Positions 15,537 through 21,492 of a stretch of 26,445 bases of DNA are shown here, piece after piece. The translations under genes were made by a program, and so were the position numbers. The DNA is from JBARKJ01 sp049801375 (GTDB taxonomy: Bacteria; Nitrospirota; JACRHJ01), in contig JBARKJ010000133.1 of the NCBI GenBank assembly GCA_049801375.1, positions 1 to 26,445 on the forward strand, written 5' to 3'. The notes below the pieces were generated by a model. The model had not been told where the DNA came from. It ran no database searches and saw only the letters and a program-made list of their open reading frames with translations. Position 1 is the stretch's first letter. Each line of letters opens with the position of its first letter.

Positions 15537-16916
15537 TCATTCCTGCTGGTCGGTCCTGTCCTCGAAGCGGGCGTATTTGGAGATGAAGGTGAGGTTCACG
15601 TCCACTCCGGCGGGGCCGTTACGCTGTTTGCCGATGCTTAAGGTGGCCTTGCCGCGCCTCCCGCATTCCGGGAAGCAGGGCCCGTCCTTGGGGCATTTGC
15701 AGGGGTTGTAGAACTCTTCCCTGTAGATGAACATGATAACGTCCGCGTCCTGCTCTATCGCGCCGGATTCACGGAGGTCGGCAAGAAGCGGTTTTCTGTC
15801 CGTCCTGGTCTCGACCGCGCGGTTAAGCTGGGAAAGGGCGATTACCGGGCAGGCGAGTTCTTTAGCCAGGCCCTTTAACGACCGGGAGATGTCCGATATT
15901 TCCTGCTGGCGCGATTCGGAGTTCCCGTATCCGCGCATGAGCTGAAGGTAATCGACTATCACGAGTCCGAGCCCGTGCTCGCGCTTCAGCCTCCTGGCCT
16001 TCGCACGCATCTCCAGGACGTTCAGGCCGGATGAGTCGTCGATGAATATCGGCGCCTCGGAGAGTTCCCCGGCGGCGGTGGTAAGGGAGTTCCAGTCGCT
16101 CTGCTCCAGGTGCCCCGTGCGTATCTTTTTCCCGTCTATGCGCGCCTCCGAGGACAGCATCCTCATGACGAGCTGTTCCTTGGACATTTCAAGCGAGAAT
16201 ATCGCGACGGGAATTTTATTCTTTATCGCGACGTTAGACGCCATGTTCAGGACGAAGGCGGTCTTGCCCATCGAAGGGCGGCCCGCGACGATTATCAGAT
16301 CCGACGGCTGAAGCCCCGCCGTAATCTCGTCTAACTCCTTGAACCCGCTCGGTACGCCGGTAATCATCTCCTTGCGGTTATAGAGGGCCTCTATCATCTC
16401 GAAGCTGTCTTTTATGATCGCCTTGATGCCGAAAAACGACGGCTTTATCTTCTTCTCGGCGATCTCGAACACCATCTTCTCCGCGTCGTCCAGGAACTCG
16501 TCCACGTTTTTCGTGTCTTCGTAGCCCCTGCTTACTATCGCAGTGGCGGAGTTGATAAGACTTCTCAGGATGGATTTTTCGCGGATTATCTTGCAGTGGT
16601 AGTGAATATTCGCCGCGTTCGGCACGGAGGAGAGCAGGCTTGATATATAGGAGAGCCCGCCCGCCTTCTCCAGCTCTTCTTTTTTACGCAGGACCTCAGG
16701 CAGCGTGATTAAATCGATAGCCTCGCCGTGGTCGGTAAGGTCTATCATCGCCAGGAAAATCTTCCTGTGCGACTCCTTGTAGAAGTCGTCCGGCATGACC
16801 AGTTCGAGCGCCTTGTCGATGGAGGTGTTCTCCAGCAATATCGCGCCCAGGATGGACTGCTCGGCGTCCAGGTTCTGAGGGGGCTTCCTTAAAAGCAGGC
16901 TTTCTTCGACAGACAT
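15537..16916 (-). CDS. dnaB: Replicative DNA helicase DnaB
   Basis: DnaB is the hexameric 5'-3' helicase of the replication fork. Its 459 residues comprise the N-terminal primase-interacting domain, opening PPQNLDAEQSILGAILL, and the RecA-like domain. The latter has Walker A GRPSMGKT (212-219), LVIVDYLQLM, LSQLNRAVE and the arginine-finger region GKQRNGPAG. Between IYREEFY and GKQRNGP there is an extra cysteine cluster: Cys406, 408, 414 and 418 (PCKCPKDGPCFPECGRR), which looks like a small metal-binding loop. It lies downstream of rplI, as in many bacteria, with a hairpin between the two. Confidence 0.97.
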   Translation of the reverse strand: MSVEESLLLRKPPQNLDAEQSILGAILLENTSIDKALELVMPDDFYKESHRKIFLAMIDLTDHGEAIDLITLPEVLRKKEELEKAGGLSYISSLLSSVPNAANIHYHCKIIREKSILRSLINSATAIVSRGYEDTKNVDEFLDDAEKMVFEIAEKKIKPSFFGIKAIIKDSFEMIEALYNRKEMITGVPSGFKELDEITAGLQPSDLIIVAGRPSMGKTAFVLNMASNVAIKNKIPVAIFSLEMSKEQLVMRMLSSEARIDGKKIRTGHLEQSDWNSLTTAAGELSEAPIFIDDSSGLNVLEMRAKARRLKREHGLGLVIVDYLQLMRGYGNSESRQQEISDISRSLKGLAKELACPVIALSQLNRAVETRTDRKPLLADLRESGAIEQDADVIMFIYREEFYNPCKCPKDGPCFPECGRRGKATLSIGKQRNGPAGVDVNLTFISKYARFEDRTDQQE

Positions 16917-17003
16917 ACGGCTTTTGCTCCCAGGGAATAAACAGGCAGGTTATACAGTGTGGGGATATTAGCAGAAAAGGACATTAAAATGAAGCTCAAA
17001 AAT

Positions 17004-17034
17004 AAAAAGGCGGCAGATATCTGCCGCCTTTTTT
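17004..17034. terminator. Palindromic terminator between rplI and dnaB
   Basis: A perfect 30 bp palindrome (17004-17033) with a GGCGGCAGAT stem is flanked by A and T runs and can terminate in both directions. It lies 18 bp after the rplI stop on the minus strand and should reduce read-through into dnaB. Confidence 0.85.
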
Positions 17035-17051
17035 GTAACCTTGTAATTTTA

Positions 17052-17501
17052 CTAATCTTCTTTTTTCTCCACCTTCACCGTGACGTTTGCCGTCACCCCT
17101 CCGGAGAGCTTGACCGCGGCCTTGTACTCGCCAAGCCTCTTGATAGGCTCGTCCAGCACGATTTTCCGCTTGTCCACTTCTATGCCCTGCTCCAGGAGCG
17201 CGCCCGCGATTTCCATGGAGGTGACGGAGCCGAAGAGCTTATCTTCCTCGCCCGCGGCATGGAAAAGCGTAACGGTCGTCTGGTCAAGCTTTTGGGCCAG
17301 GGACTGCGACTCCTTCTGGACCTTCTTTATCTTGTCCGTAACGACCCGCTTGTTGTGCTCTAACTGGCTTAAATTCCGCGCGGTGGCCTCCATGACGAGG
17401 TTCCGGGGTATAAGGTAGTTGCGGGCATAGCCGCGTTTTACTTCCACCACCTGGCCCATCTGACCGAGCTTTTCGACGTCTTCTTTTAATATGACCTGCA
17501 T
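17052..17501 (-). CDS. rplI: 50S ribosomal protein L9
   Basis: L9 binds 23S rRNA at the base of the L1 stalk and influences frame maintenance. The 149-residue protein has the standard architecture: an N-terminal rRNA-binding domain (MQVILKEDVEKLGQMGQVVEV, then GYARNYLIPRNLVMEAT), a long connecting helix, and a C-terminal domain ending in KVEKKED. GAAAGGAG lies 10 bp before the ATG. The usual upstream partners rpsF and rpsR are absent; instead rplI has its own sigma-70 promoter (17544-17572), divergent from a tRNA gene. Confidence 0.97.
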   Translation of the reverse strand: MQVILKEDVEKLGQMGQVVEVKRGYARNYLIPRNLVMEATARNLSQLEHNKRVVTDKIKKVQKESQSLAQKLDQTTVTLFHAAGEEDKLFGSVTSMEIAGALLEQGIEVDKRKIVLDEPIKRLGEYKAAVKLSGGVTANVTVKVEKKED

Positions 17502-17543
17502 AATGTATTGCTCCTTTCGGGATTTTTGTCTTTAGGAACGGTT

Positions 17544-17572
17544 ATGTTACAACAGGATAAAGGCCCTGTCAA
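17544..17572 (-). promoter_or_regulatory. Sigma-70 promoter of rplI
   Basis: On the minus strand TTGACA (17567-17572) and TAACAT (17544-17549) are separated by exactly 17 bp. The position, about 43 bp before the rplI ATG, fits. It is arranged back to back with the tRNA-Thr promoter. Confidence 0.85.
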
Positions 17573-17592
17573 GGATAAACCGCTGAAAATTC

Positions 17593-17621
17593 TTGACAAG
17601 GCCGTCAAGCTAAAGTAATAT
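17593..17621 (+). promoter_or_regulatory. Sigma-70 promoter of tRNA-Thr
   Basis: TTGACA (17593-17598), a 17 bp spacer and TAATAT (17616-17621) form a near-consensus promoter ending 12 bp before the mature tRNA 5' end. TGTCAAG (17567-17573) and CTTGACA (17592-17598) make the divergent -35 boxes an inverted repeat. Confidence 0.9.
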
Positions 17622-17633
17622 TTCAGAGTTTTA

Positions 17634-17709
17634 GCCGGTGTGGCTCAGTTGGTAGAGCAAGCGATTCGTAATCGCTAGGTCGTAGGTTCGACTCCTATCA
17701 CCGGCACCA
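17634..17709 (+). tRNA. tRNA-Thr (anticodon CGT)
   Basis: The 76-base gene folds as a cloverleaf. The acceptor stem is GCCGGTG/CACCGGC with discriminator A and encoded CCA. The D arm is GCTC...GAGC, the anticodon stem AGCGA/TCGCT with loop TTCGTAA (anticodon CGT, reading ACG threonine codons), and the T arm GTAGG-TTCGACT-CCTAT. A consensus promoter precedes it and a hairpin terminator follows. Its 3' end is the left copy of a direct repeat found again at 19861, marking it as the insertion site of the downstream islet. Confidence 0.97.
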
Positions 17710-17713
17710 TAAA
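17697..17713 (+). repeat. Left attachment-like direct repeat (tRNA-Thr 3' end)
   Basis: ATCACCGGCACCATAAA is shared exactly with 19861-19877. It covers the 3' acceptor strand and CCA of tRNA-Thr plus four bases. Integrases commonly use this part of a tRNA gene as attB. Confidence 0.8.
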
Positions 17714-17719
17714 GAAAAA

Positions 17720-17749
17720 GGGGTTACGGTTTATGCCGTAGCCCCTTTT
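17720..17749 (+). terminator. Terminator of tRNA-Thr
   Basis: GGGGTTACGG pairs with CCGTAGCCCC across a short loop and is followed by TTTT, 10 bp after the tRNA CCA. A variant of this hairpin recurs at 19883-19914. Confidence 0.85.
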
Positions 17750-17783
17750 CCGTTCAATGGTCTGATCTTGGGCTAAATTACTT

Positions 17784-18113
17784 TTAAACTGCCATCATCC
17801 GCAAGTTTCCTTTCTTTACTTTCTGCCGAAGATAATATTCCGAACATTCCTTGGCGAGTTTAATGAACAAGGCCGATCGTATATTTATGCCTGGAATTTC
17901 TAAAAGCTCTTTTAGCGATGCGTCATGCACATTATTTAGTTCCTTGTAATATTGCATCAATTGGGCCGCTAAGGGCTTTATATCTCCTTTAGGGATTGAT
18001 AATACAAGCAGTAGCTCAAGGATTTCACTTTCAAGGAAGCCTTCAATCCCCTCTTCTATAAATTTTTTCATGATTTCTTTTCGATATTTATGTACTTCTG
18101 CAGTTGTCGGCAT
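17784..18113 (-). CDS. Stand-alone RadC N-terminal (UPF0758) domain protein
   Basis: The 109 residues match the pattern of the helix-hairpin-helix N-terminal part of RadC/UPF0758 proteins. They show RKEIMKKFIEEGIEGFLESE (like the RxxLxxRGxEALSDxE opening), then LELLLVLSIPKGDIKPLAAQ and SLKELLEIPGINIRSALFIK, the hairpin motif. Full RadC is about 220 residues and continues into a JAB/MPN metalloprotease-like domain, which is absent: the frame stops 75 bp from the tRNA. It may be truncated by the insertion or be a natural single-domain form. GGAGAG lies 9 bp before the ATG. It is divergent from luxI, sharing a 157 bp control region. Its function is unknown; RadC-like genes are frequent on mobile elements. 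Confidence 0.68.
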   Translation of the reverse strand: MPTTAEVHKYRKEIMKKFIEEGIEGFLESEILELLLVLSIPKGDIKPLAAQLMQYYKELNNVHDASLKELLEIPGINIRSALFIKLAKECSEYYLRQKVKKGNLRMMAV

Positions 18114-18167
18114 TGGTTAATCTCTCCTTTAGTTTATACATCTTAATGACAATACAGAGGTCCTTCG

Positions 18168-18188
18168 AAAACCGCAATATAGGGTTTT
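18168..18188. promoter_or_regulatory. Candidate operator dyad between the radC-like gene and luxI
   Basis: AAAACC (18168-18173) and GGTTTT (18183-18188) form a 21 bp imperfect dyad in the shared upstream region, about 83 bp before luxI and 55 bp before the radC-like gene. The span is close to that of a lux box, but the half-sites differ from the dyad upstream of luxR, so the binding protein is unknown. Confidence 0.3.
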
Positions 18189-18270
18189 TCCCAGATAGAC
18201 ACCTATCGCCATTATCCTCCAATATACAGGTAATCATTAACGGCAACTTCTTTACAACAGGAGGGATGAA

Positions 18271-19026
18271 ATGAATTTACAAACAGGATCAAGTAGTTAT
18301 GGCGCCAGCTCTATTCTCTCTACCTTGGGAAGGACTAGTACTTTTACCAGGTTAAAAAATATTGAGATCAAAGAAAATGATTACATTGTAAAAAATTTGA
18401 CTGAACCTGGCGATTTACAAAAAGCTTACCAGCTAAGGCATTTGATTTTTGCCGAAGAGCTGGGTTGGGTTTCAAAAACAGAAGCCGGGTTGGAAATCGA
18501 CGATTACGATAAGAACGCGGTATCGTTCGGCGTTTTCGATAAGACGAATAATTTAAGTGCGTATATGCGTTTAATAATGGCCGGAAAACCTTTTATGATG
18601 GAGAATGATTTTTCTTTTCTGGTCAGTCCGGAGCATCATCTGAAAAAGGGAATGGATACAGCCGAAGTATCGAGATTATGCGTTGCCCCCGGCGCGCGAA
18701 ACGATACCATATCCGGCAATTTTGGTCTCCACAGCACATCGATTTTCTTGCTTAAAGGTGTATATCAATGGTGCCTGAAAAACCGCATAGATTACTTGTA
18801 TGCCGTTACGGAAGAAAAAATCTACCGGCTTTACAGGGCAAAGGGGTTCCCTTTTAAATTAATAGGCGAGCCGAGGCAAATGCCGGATGGAGTCATAGCG
18901 GCCGCCTTAATTATGGATTGGAAAGAATTTGAAAATCTGAATGAACTAAAGAGGCCGAGAATGTTCAAGTGGTTCTGTCAATCAACGTCGATGAGCCCTA
19001 AATCAAGTGCAATGGCTGTGGCATGA
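18271..19026 (+). CDS. luxI: LuxI-family acyl-homoserine-lactone synthase
   Basis: LuxI enzymes join S-adenosylmethionine and an acyl-ACP to make an acyl-homoserine-lactone signal. The 251-residue protein keeps all the invariant residues I know for the family in correct spacing. Arg56 and Phe60 are in LRHLIF and Trp66 in LGW. Glu75, Asp77 and Asp80 are in LEIDDYD, Arg100 in MRLI, Phe114 in NDFSFL, and Glu132 and Arg135 in AEVSR. It has an extra ~30 N-terminal residues and a short C-terminal tail. AGGAGGG lies 6-7 bp before the ATG. The main alternative is the LuxI-like PEP-CTERM/exosortase acyltransferase family; the adjacent luxR argues against it. Its last 49 bp overlap luxR on the opposite strand. 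The DNA is AT-rich relative to the core genes. Confidence 0.87.
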   Translation: MNLQTGSSSYGASSILSTLGRTSTFTRLKNIEIKENDYIVKNLTEPGDLQKAYQLRHLIFAEELGWVSKTEAGLEIDDYDKNAVSFGVFDKTNNLSAYMRLIMAGKPFMMENDFSFLVSPEHHLKKGMDTAEVSRLCVAPGARNDTISGNFGLHSTSIFLLKGVYQWCLKNRIDYLYAVTEEKIYRLYRAKGFPFKLIGEPRQMPDGVIAAALIMDWKEFENLNELKRPRMFKWFCQSTSMSPKSSAMAVA

Positions 19027-19736
19027 GTGCGGGTGACAGCATCAAGCTTGGACATCAGGTTGGATACATAGAGGTTAACTGTCTTCACGCTGATGCCTAA
19101 AATTATGGATATTTCCCAATCTGTCTTTCCCTGGGAAATCCATTTCAGGACCTCTGTTTCCCTGGGAGACAGTTTGCGGCAATAATTTTGTTTTTTATTT
19201 TGAGAAACGACTCTCTCCATCATCAGGTGAATGTGGGGTGTCAGATGATGTAAGATATATTCGGTGCGCGGATTACGTTCAAGGTCATTTCCGGATATTG
19301 AAATAAGACTTCCTTTTGTCTTTTTTATATTCCGCACGCCGAACGTATATCCTTCGAGCAACCCAAAATCCTGAGATAAGGAAAGAAAACTTTTGGGGGT
19401 TTTATATTTTTTATAGGTATCTTCCCAGTATTGCATTTGAAAAGTAGCGAAATGTTCTTTAAAGACAGGATCAATAAAATGTAATTCCTTCTGTGCGTAT
19501 ATTTTAGACCATTCTTCCGGGTAATTTACATTTAAATGATGGTATGGAATTTTCATGCCTTCGTTGTCGATATTTCCAAAGACACAAGTCGCATAATTGT
19601 GAGGAAGGAACCTGGAAAGGTTTAAAATAAAATCTTTTAAAGCCGCCTCACTATCGCAAGAAAGGGAAGAATGGATGAGGTCCAGAAGGGTTTCAAAATC
19701 TTTTTTTGATAAATTCTTTCGTTTCATTCTTAGCAT
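18978..19736 (-). CDS. luxR: LuxR-family autoinducer-binding transcription regulator
   Basis: LuxR-type regulators bind acyl-homoserine lactones and control promoters with lux boxes. The 252-residue protein has an N-terminal signal-binding domain with the conserved pocket residues spaced as in TraR: Trp76, Tyr80, Asp89, Pro90, Trp104 and Gly133. The C-terminal helix-turn-helix (about 187-250) is LSPRETEVLKWISQGKTDWE followed by ISIILGISVKTVNLYVSNLM, with the invariant Glu193, Leu197 and Gly203. There is no clear ribosome binding site for Met1 or for Met4, so the start is uncertain by a few residues. It faces luxI tail to tail with 49 bp overlap, the arrangement seen for EsaR/ExpR-type regulators, several of which bind DNA without ligand; that parallel is inference. 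Confidence 0.9.
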   Translation of the reverse strand: MLRMKRKNLSKKDFETLLDLIHSSLSCDSEAALKDFILNLSRFLPHNYATCVFGNIDNEGMKIPYHHLNVNYPEEWSKIYAQKELHFIDPVFKEHFATFQMQYWEDTYKKYKTPKSFLSLSQDFGLLEGYTFGVRNIKKTKGSLISISGNDLERNPRTEYILHHLTPHIHLMMERVVSQNKKQNYCRKLSPRETEVLKWISQGKTDWEISIILGISVKTVNLYVSNLMSKLDAVTRTHATAIALDLGLIDVD

Positions 19737-19790
19737 TACTCATAAGTGGGGTAGTTATTTAAATCTTATTTATTTCATGAATCTCATAAA

Positions 19791-19819
19791 TCTCTACAGT
19801 ATCGCGAAAACAAAGTCAA
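19791..19819 (-). promoter_or_regulatory. Predicted luxR promoter
   Basis: On the minus strand TTGACT (19814-19819) and TAGAGA (19791-19796) are 17 bp apart, about 55 bp before the luxR start. A perfect dyad lies 15 bp upstream of the -35 box. Confidence 0.5.
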
Positions 19820-19833
19820 GAATAATTGCCAAA

Positions 19834-19853
19834 TTTACTTTGCACCAAGTAAA
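19834..19853. promoter_or_regulatory. Perfect 20 bp dyad upstream of luxR (lux-box candidate)
   Basis: TTTACTT and AAGTAAA are perfect 7 bp arms around TGCACC, giving exactly the 20 bp length of lux boxes. The centre lies about 60 bp upstream of the predicted luxR transcription start, a position typical for class I LuxR activation. It is also only 7 bp from the right tRNA-derived repeat, so a role in recombination is an alternative. The half-sites do not match the classic ACCTGT sequence. Confidence 0.45.
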
Positions 19854-19860
19854 CATCCCC

Positions 19861-19877
19861 ATCACCGGCACCATAAA
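19861..19877 (+). repeat. Right attachment-like direct repeat (tRNA-Thr 3' end remnant)
   Basis: Exact 17 bp copy of 17697-17713 without the rest of a tRNA: the sequence to its left has no T arm or anticodon arm. It is the expected displaced tRNA 3' end after site-specific integration. Confidence 0.8.
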
Positions 19878-19882
19878 AAAAA

Positions 19883-19914
19883 GAGGTTACGGCTGGCCGT
19901 AGCCTCTTTTTTTT
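19883..19914 (+). terminator. Second copy of the tRNA-Thr terminator
   Basis: GAGGTTACGG pairs with CCGTAGCCTC and is followed by eight T. Compared with 17720-17749 the outer stem changed on both sides (GGGG/CCCC to GAGG/CCTC), so pairing is conserved. It can also stop transcription entering from the islet. Confidence 0.85.
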
Positions 19915-20001
19915 ACTTTATAGTTGATTTATTTTATACTTTTTCCTAATATCGCTTTTATTAAAGGTTTTTAATCTTTGTATGGCCGGGGCATATTAAT
20001 T

Positions 20002-20310
20002 ATGGAGCAGCTAATGGAAACAATCTTCCTGATATTAAGCGGCGCATCGATACTGATGATGTCTTATTCCTGGTATAAGTTCTCAAAATTCAGGAAGACT
20101 CTGCACGGCGGGAGCATGAAATATACGAGCAATATATTTGCTCAAATAATCGGAGTCGAAATTATCTGCTTTCTCTCAATACCCTTCCTGCCAGTGATCC
20201 CCTGGGTTTCAAAAGAGATTATAATGGGGATCATGTTCCTTTTCGCAGCACTCTTCGTTTTACTTGTTGTTAATCTCTTTACAAAAATCGTATCCGACCT
20301 GGGGCTGTAA
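20002..20310 (+). CDS. Small integral membrane protein, unknown function
   Basis: I do not recognise a family. The protein of about 102 residues has three likely membrane helices: IFLILSGASILMMSYSW, FAQIIGVEIICFLSIPF and IIMGIMFLFAALFVLLVVNL. A basic loop (KFSKFRKTLHGGSMK) lies after the first. Starts are possible at 20002 (ATG) or 20014 (ATG with GGAG 6 bp upstream, which is the better site); a TTG at 19978 is also in frame. It lies about 90 bp after the second terminator and 5 bp before the next small gene, so the two form a likely operon. Confidence 0.65.
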   Translation: MEQLMETIFLILSGASILMMSYSWYKFSKFRKTLHGGSMKYTSNIFAQIIGVEIICFLSIPFLPVIPWVSKEIIMGIMFLFAALFVLLVVNLFTKIVSDLGL

Positions 20311-20315
20311 AAAGA

Positions 20316-20558
20316 ATGGAACGTCTTAAAAAAGCCAAGGAAGATATTAGACTTACTATAGGGAATGTCCTTGGGAACTCTCCCAGCAAGGTCTTCTACA
20401 CCCGGGTGGACCGCATTCTTGACGAGTGCGCCGATATGCCCTCTCTCGTACGCGCATGCTCCAGATTAATCAGCATAGCGGACCTTTTTATCAGCGAAGA
20501 CAAAGCCAAGGAAATCAAGCGCAATTGCAATGAAATTCTTGAAAAAATAACCGCGTAA
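20316..20558 (+). CDS. Small soluble helical protein, unknown function
   Basis: I do not recognise a family. The 80-residue protein is charged and predicted all-helical, opening MERLKKAKEDIRLTIGN and ending KEIKRNCNEILEKITA, with two central cysteines (DECADMPSLVRACSRL). It lacks a signal peptide. It starts 5 bp after the membrane-protein gene on the same strand with only a weak purine-rich ribosome binding site, so translational coupling is likely. It ends 16 bp from the convergent ArsA-like gene. Confidence 0.6.
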   Translation: MERLKKAKEDIRLTIGNVLGNSPSKVFYTRVDRILDECADMPSLVRACSRLISIADLFISEDKAKEIKRNCNEILEKITA

Positions 20559-20574
20559 ACACTTTCAGCCCTGA

Positions 20575-21492
20575 TTATCGGTCATGCAACCCGGGACCAA
20601 GCACGGCGGCAACCTGCCGAAGACGCTCCAGGCCCTGAATCTCTTGCGGGAAGAGCGGGATCTCCGTAATCGGCAACTGGCCATATTGCCGCCGCAGCTG
20701 ACGCAGATGCTCTTGTTGTTGTGCGGCCTTCTGCGCGAGGAAGGGCGAGTCCGCAGCCGTGATCACGTTGTTCACGATTAAATGCTCCACCTTCAACTCG
20801 TAGTGCGCCAGCTCGCGGAAGACGTCATCCAACTGACGCAACGCAAGCGCCTCCGGAATGGTCACCATCACGAACCGGACGGCCCGGCACAGAAACGCCA
20901 TGCACAAGCTGGCGAGCGATTCCCACCGCCGAAGCACATCCATCATCGACTCGCGTTGCTCACCGGAGGTCCGCAAGTGCGAGTAGACTCTCGGCGCCAG
21001 GCGAAGGTGGCGAGCGAGGAGCGACGGGGTGCCTAACAGGGCCAGCGTCTGGCCAAGGGGCGCCGTATCCCATACGATGCGCCGGTACCGGCCCTCCAAT
21101 GCGAGGCGGCGGACGTAGTCCACCATGAACTCCTCGTTGAGCCCAGGCAGCACGGACGTCATGAACTGGACGAAGGTGTCGTAATCTACGTCCACAAACG
21201 CCGAAAAGATGGCGTACACCTCATGCCCGAACCGCTCGTCCCACATTGTACGCACTTCCTCCAACCCGAGCTCGGTGAGGAAGAGGTGCTTCACAACCTC
21301 GTGCTCTGGCTCCGACCGCGGCCGGTCGAAGATGTGCGATAGCGACGGCGTGGGGTCGGTGGACAGGACCAGTGTAGGCTCACCGGCCTCCGCAAAGTGG
21401 AGCGCTGTGGCCGCGGCGCACGTAGTCTTACCCACTCCGCCCTTTCCCAGGAACACGCGGATGCGAGACCCGGACAAGTCATCACCGTTCAT
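20575..21492 (-). CDS. ArsA/GET3-family ATPase
   Basis: This is a single-domain deviant-Walker P-loop ATPase of the ArsA/GET3 group, whose members power arsenite export or handle tail-anchored or cofactor cargo. The 305 residues show FLGKGGVGKTT (P-loop 16-24 with the signature first lysine), LVLSTDPTPSLSHIF (switch I) and IVWDTAPLGQTLALL (switch II, where ArsA proteins normally read DTAPTGHTLRLL). No arsenite-binding cysteine triad is evident and no arsB or arsR is nearby, so arsenic resistance is unlikely. Its ATG overlaps the stop of the upstream radical SAM gene by 4 bp (ATGA), which points to a joint function. Confidence 0.85.
   Translation of the reverse strand: MNGDDLSGSRIRVFLGKGGVGKTTCAAATALHFAEAGEPTLVLSTDPTPSLSHIFDRPRSEPEHEVVKHLFLTELGLEEVRTMWDERFGHEVYAIFSAFVDVDYDTFVQFMTSVLPGLNEEFMVDYVRRLALEGRYRRIVWDTAPLGQTLALLGTPSLLARHLRLAPRVYSHLRTSGEQRESMMDVLRRWESLASLCMAFLCRAVRFVMVTIPEALALRQLDDVFRELAHYELKVEHLIVNNVITAADSPFLAQKAAQQQEHLRQLRRQYGQLPITEIPLFPQEIQGLERLRQVAAVLGPGLHDR

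Larger units (their letters stand above)
17697..19877. mobile_element. Putative islet inserted at the tRNA-Thr 3' end, carrying luxI and luxR
   Basis: About 2.2 kb lies between two copies of the tRNA-Thr 3' end, each followed by a related hairpin terminator. The inside is visibly AT-richer than the flanking rplI/dnaB region. It contains a RadC N-terminal-domain gene, luxI and luxR. No integrase, transposase or terminal inverted repeat is visible, so this would be a remnant or an element mobilised in trans. An alternative is loss of most of a tandem tRNA-Thr copy at 19861, with the genes between arriving separately. Confidence 0.6.

Noticed and set aside
19768..19791. ATTTAT...ATAAAT inverted repeat upstream of luxR as operator
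   Set aside because: Short arms in very AT-rich DNA with a 12 bp spacer; expected by chance.
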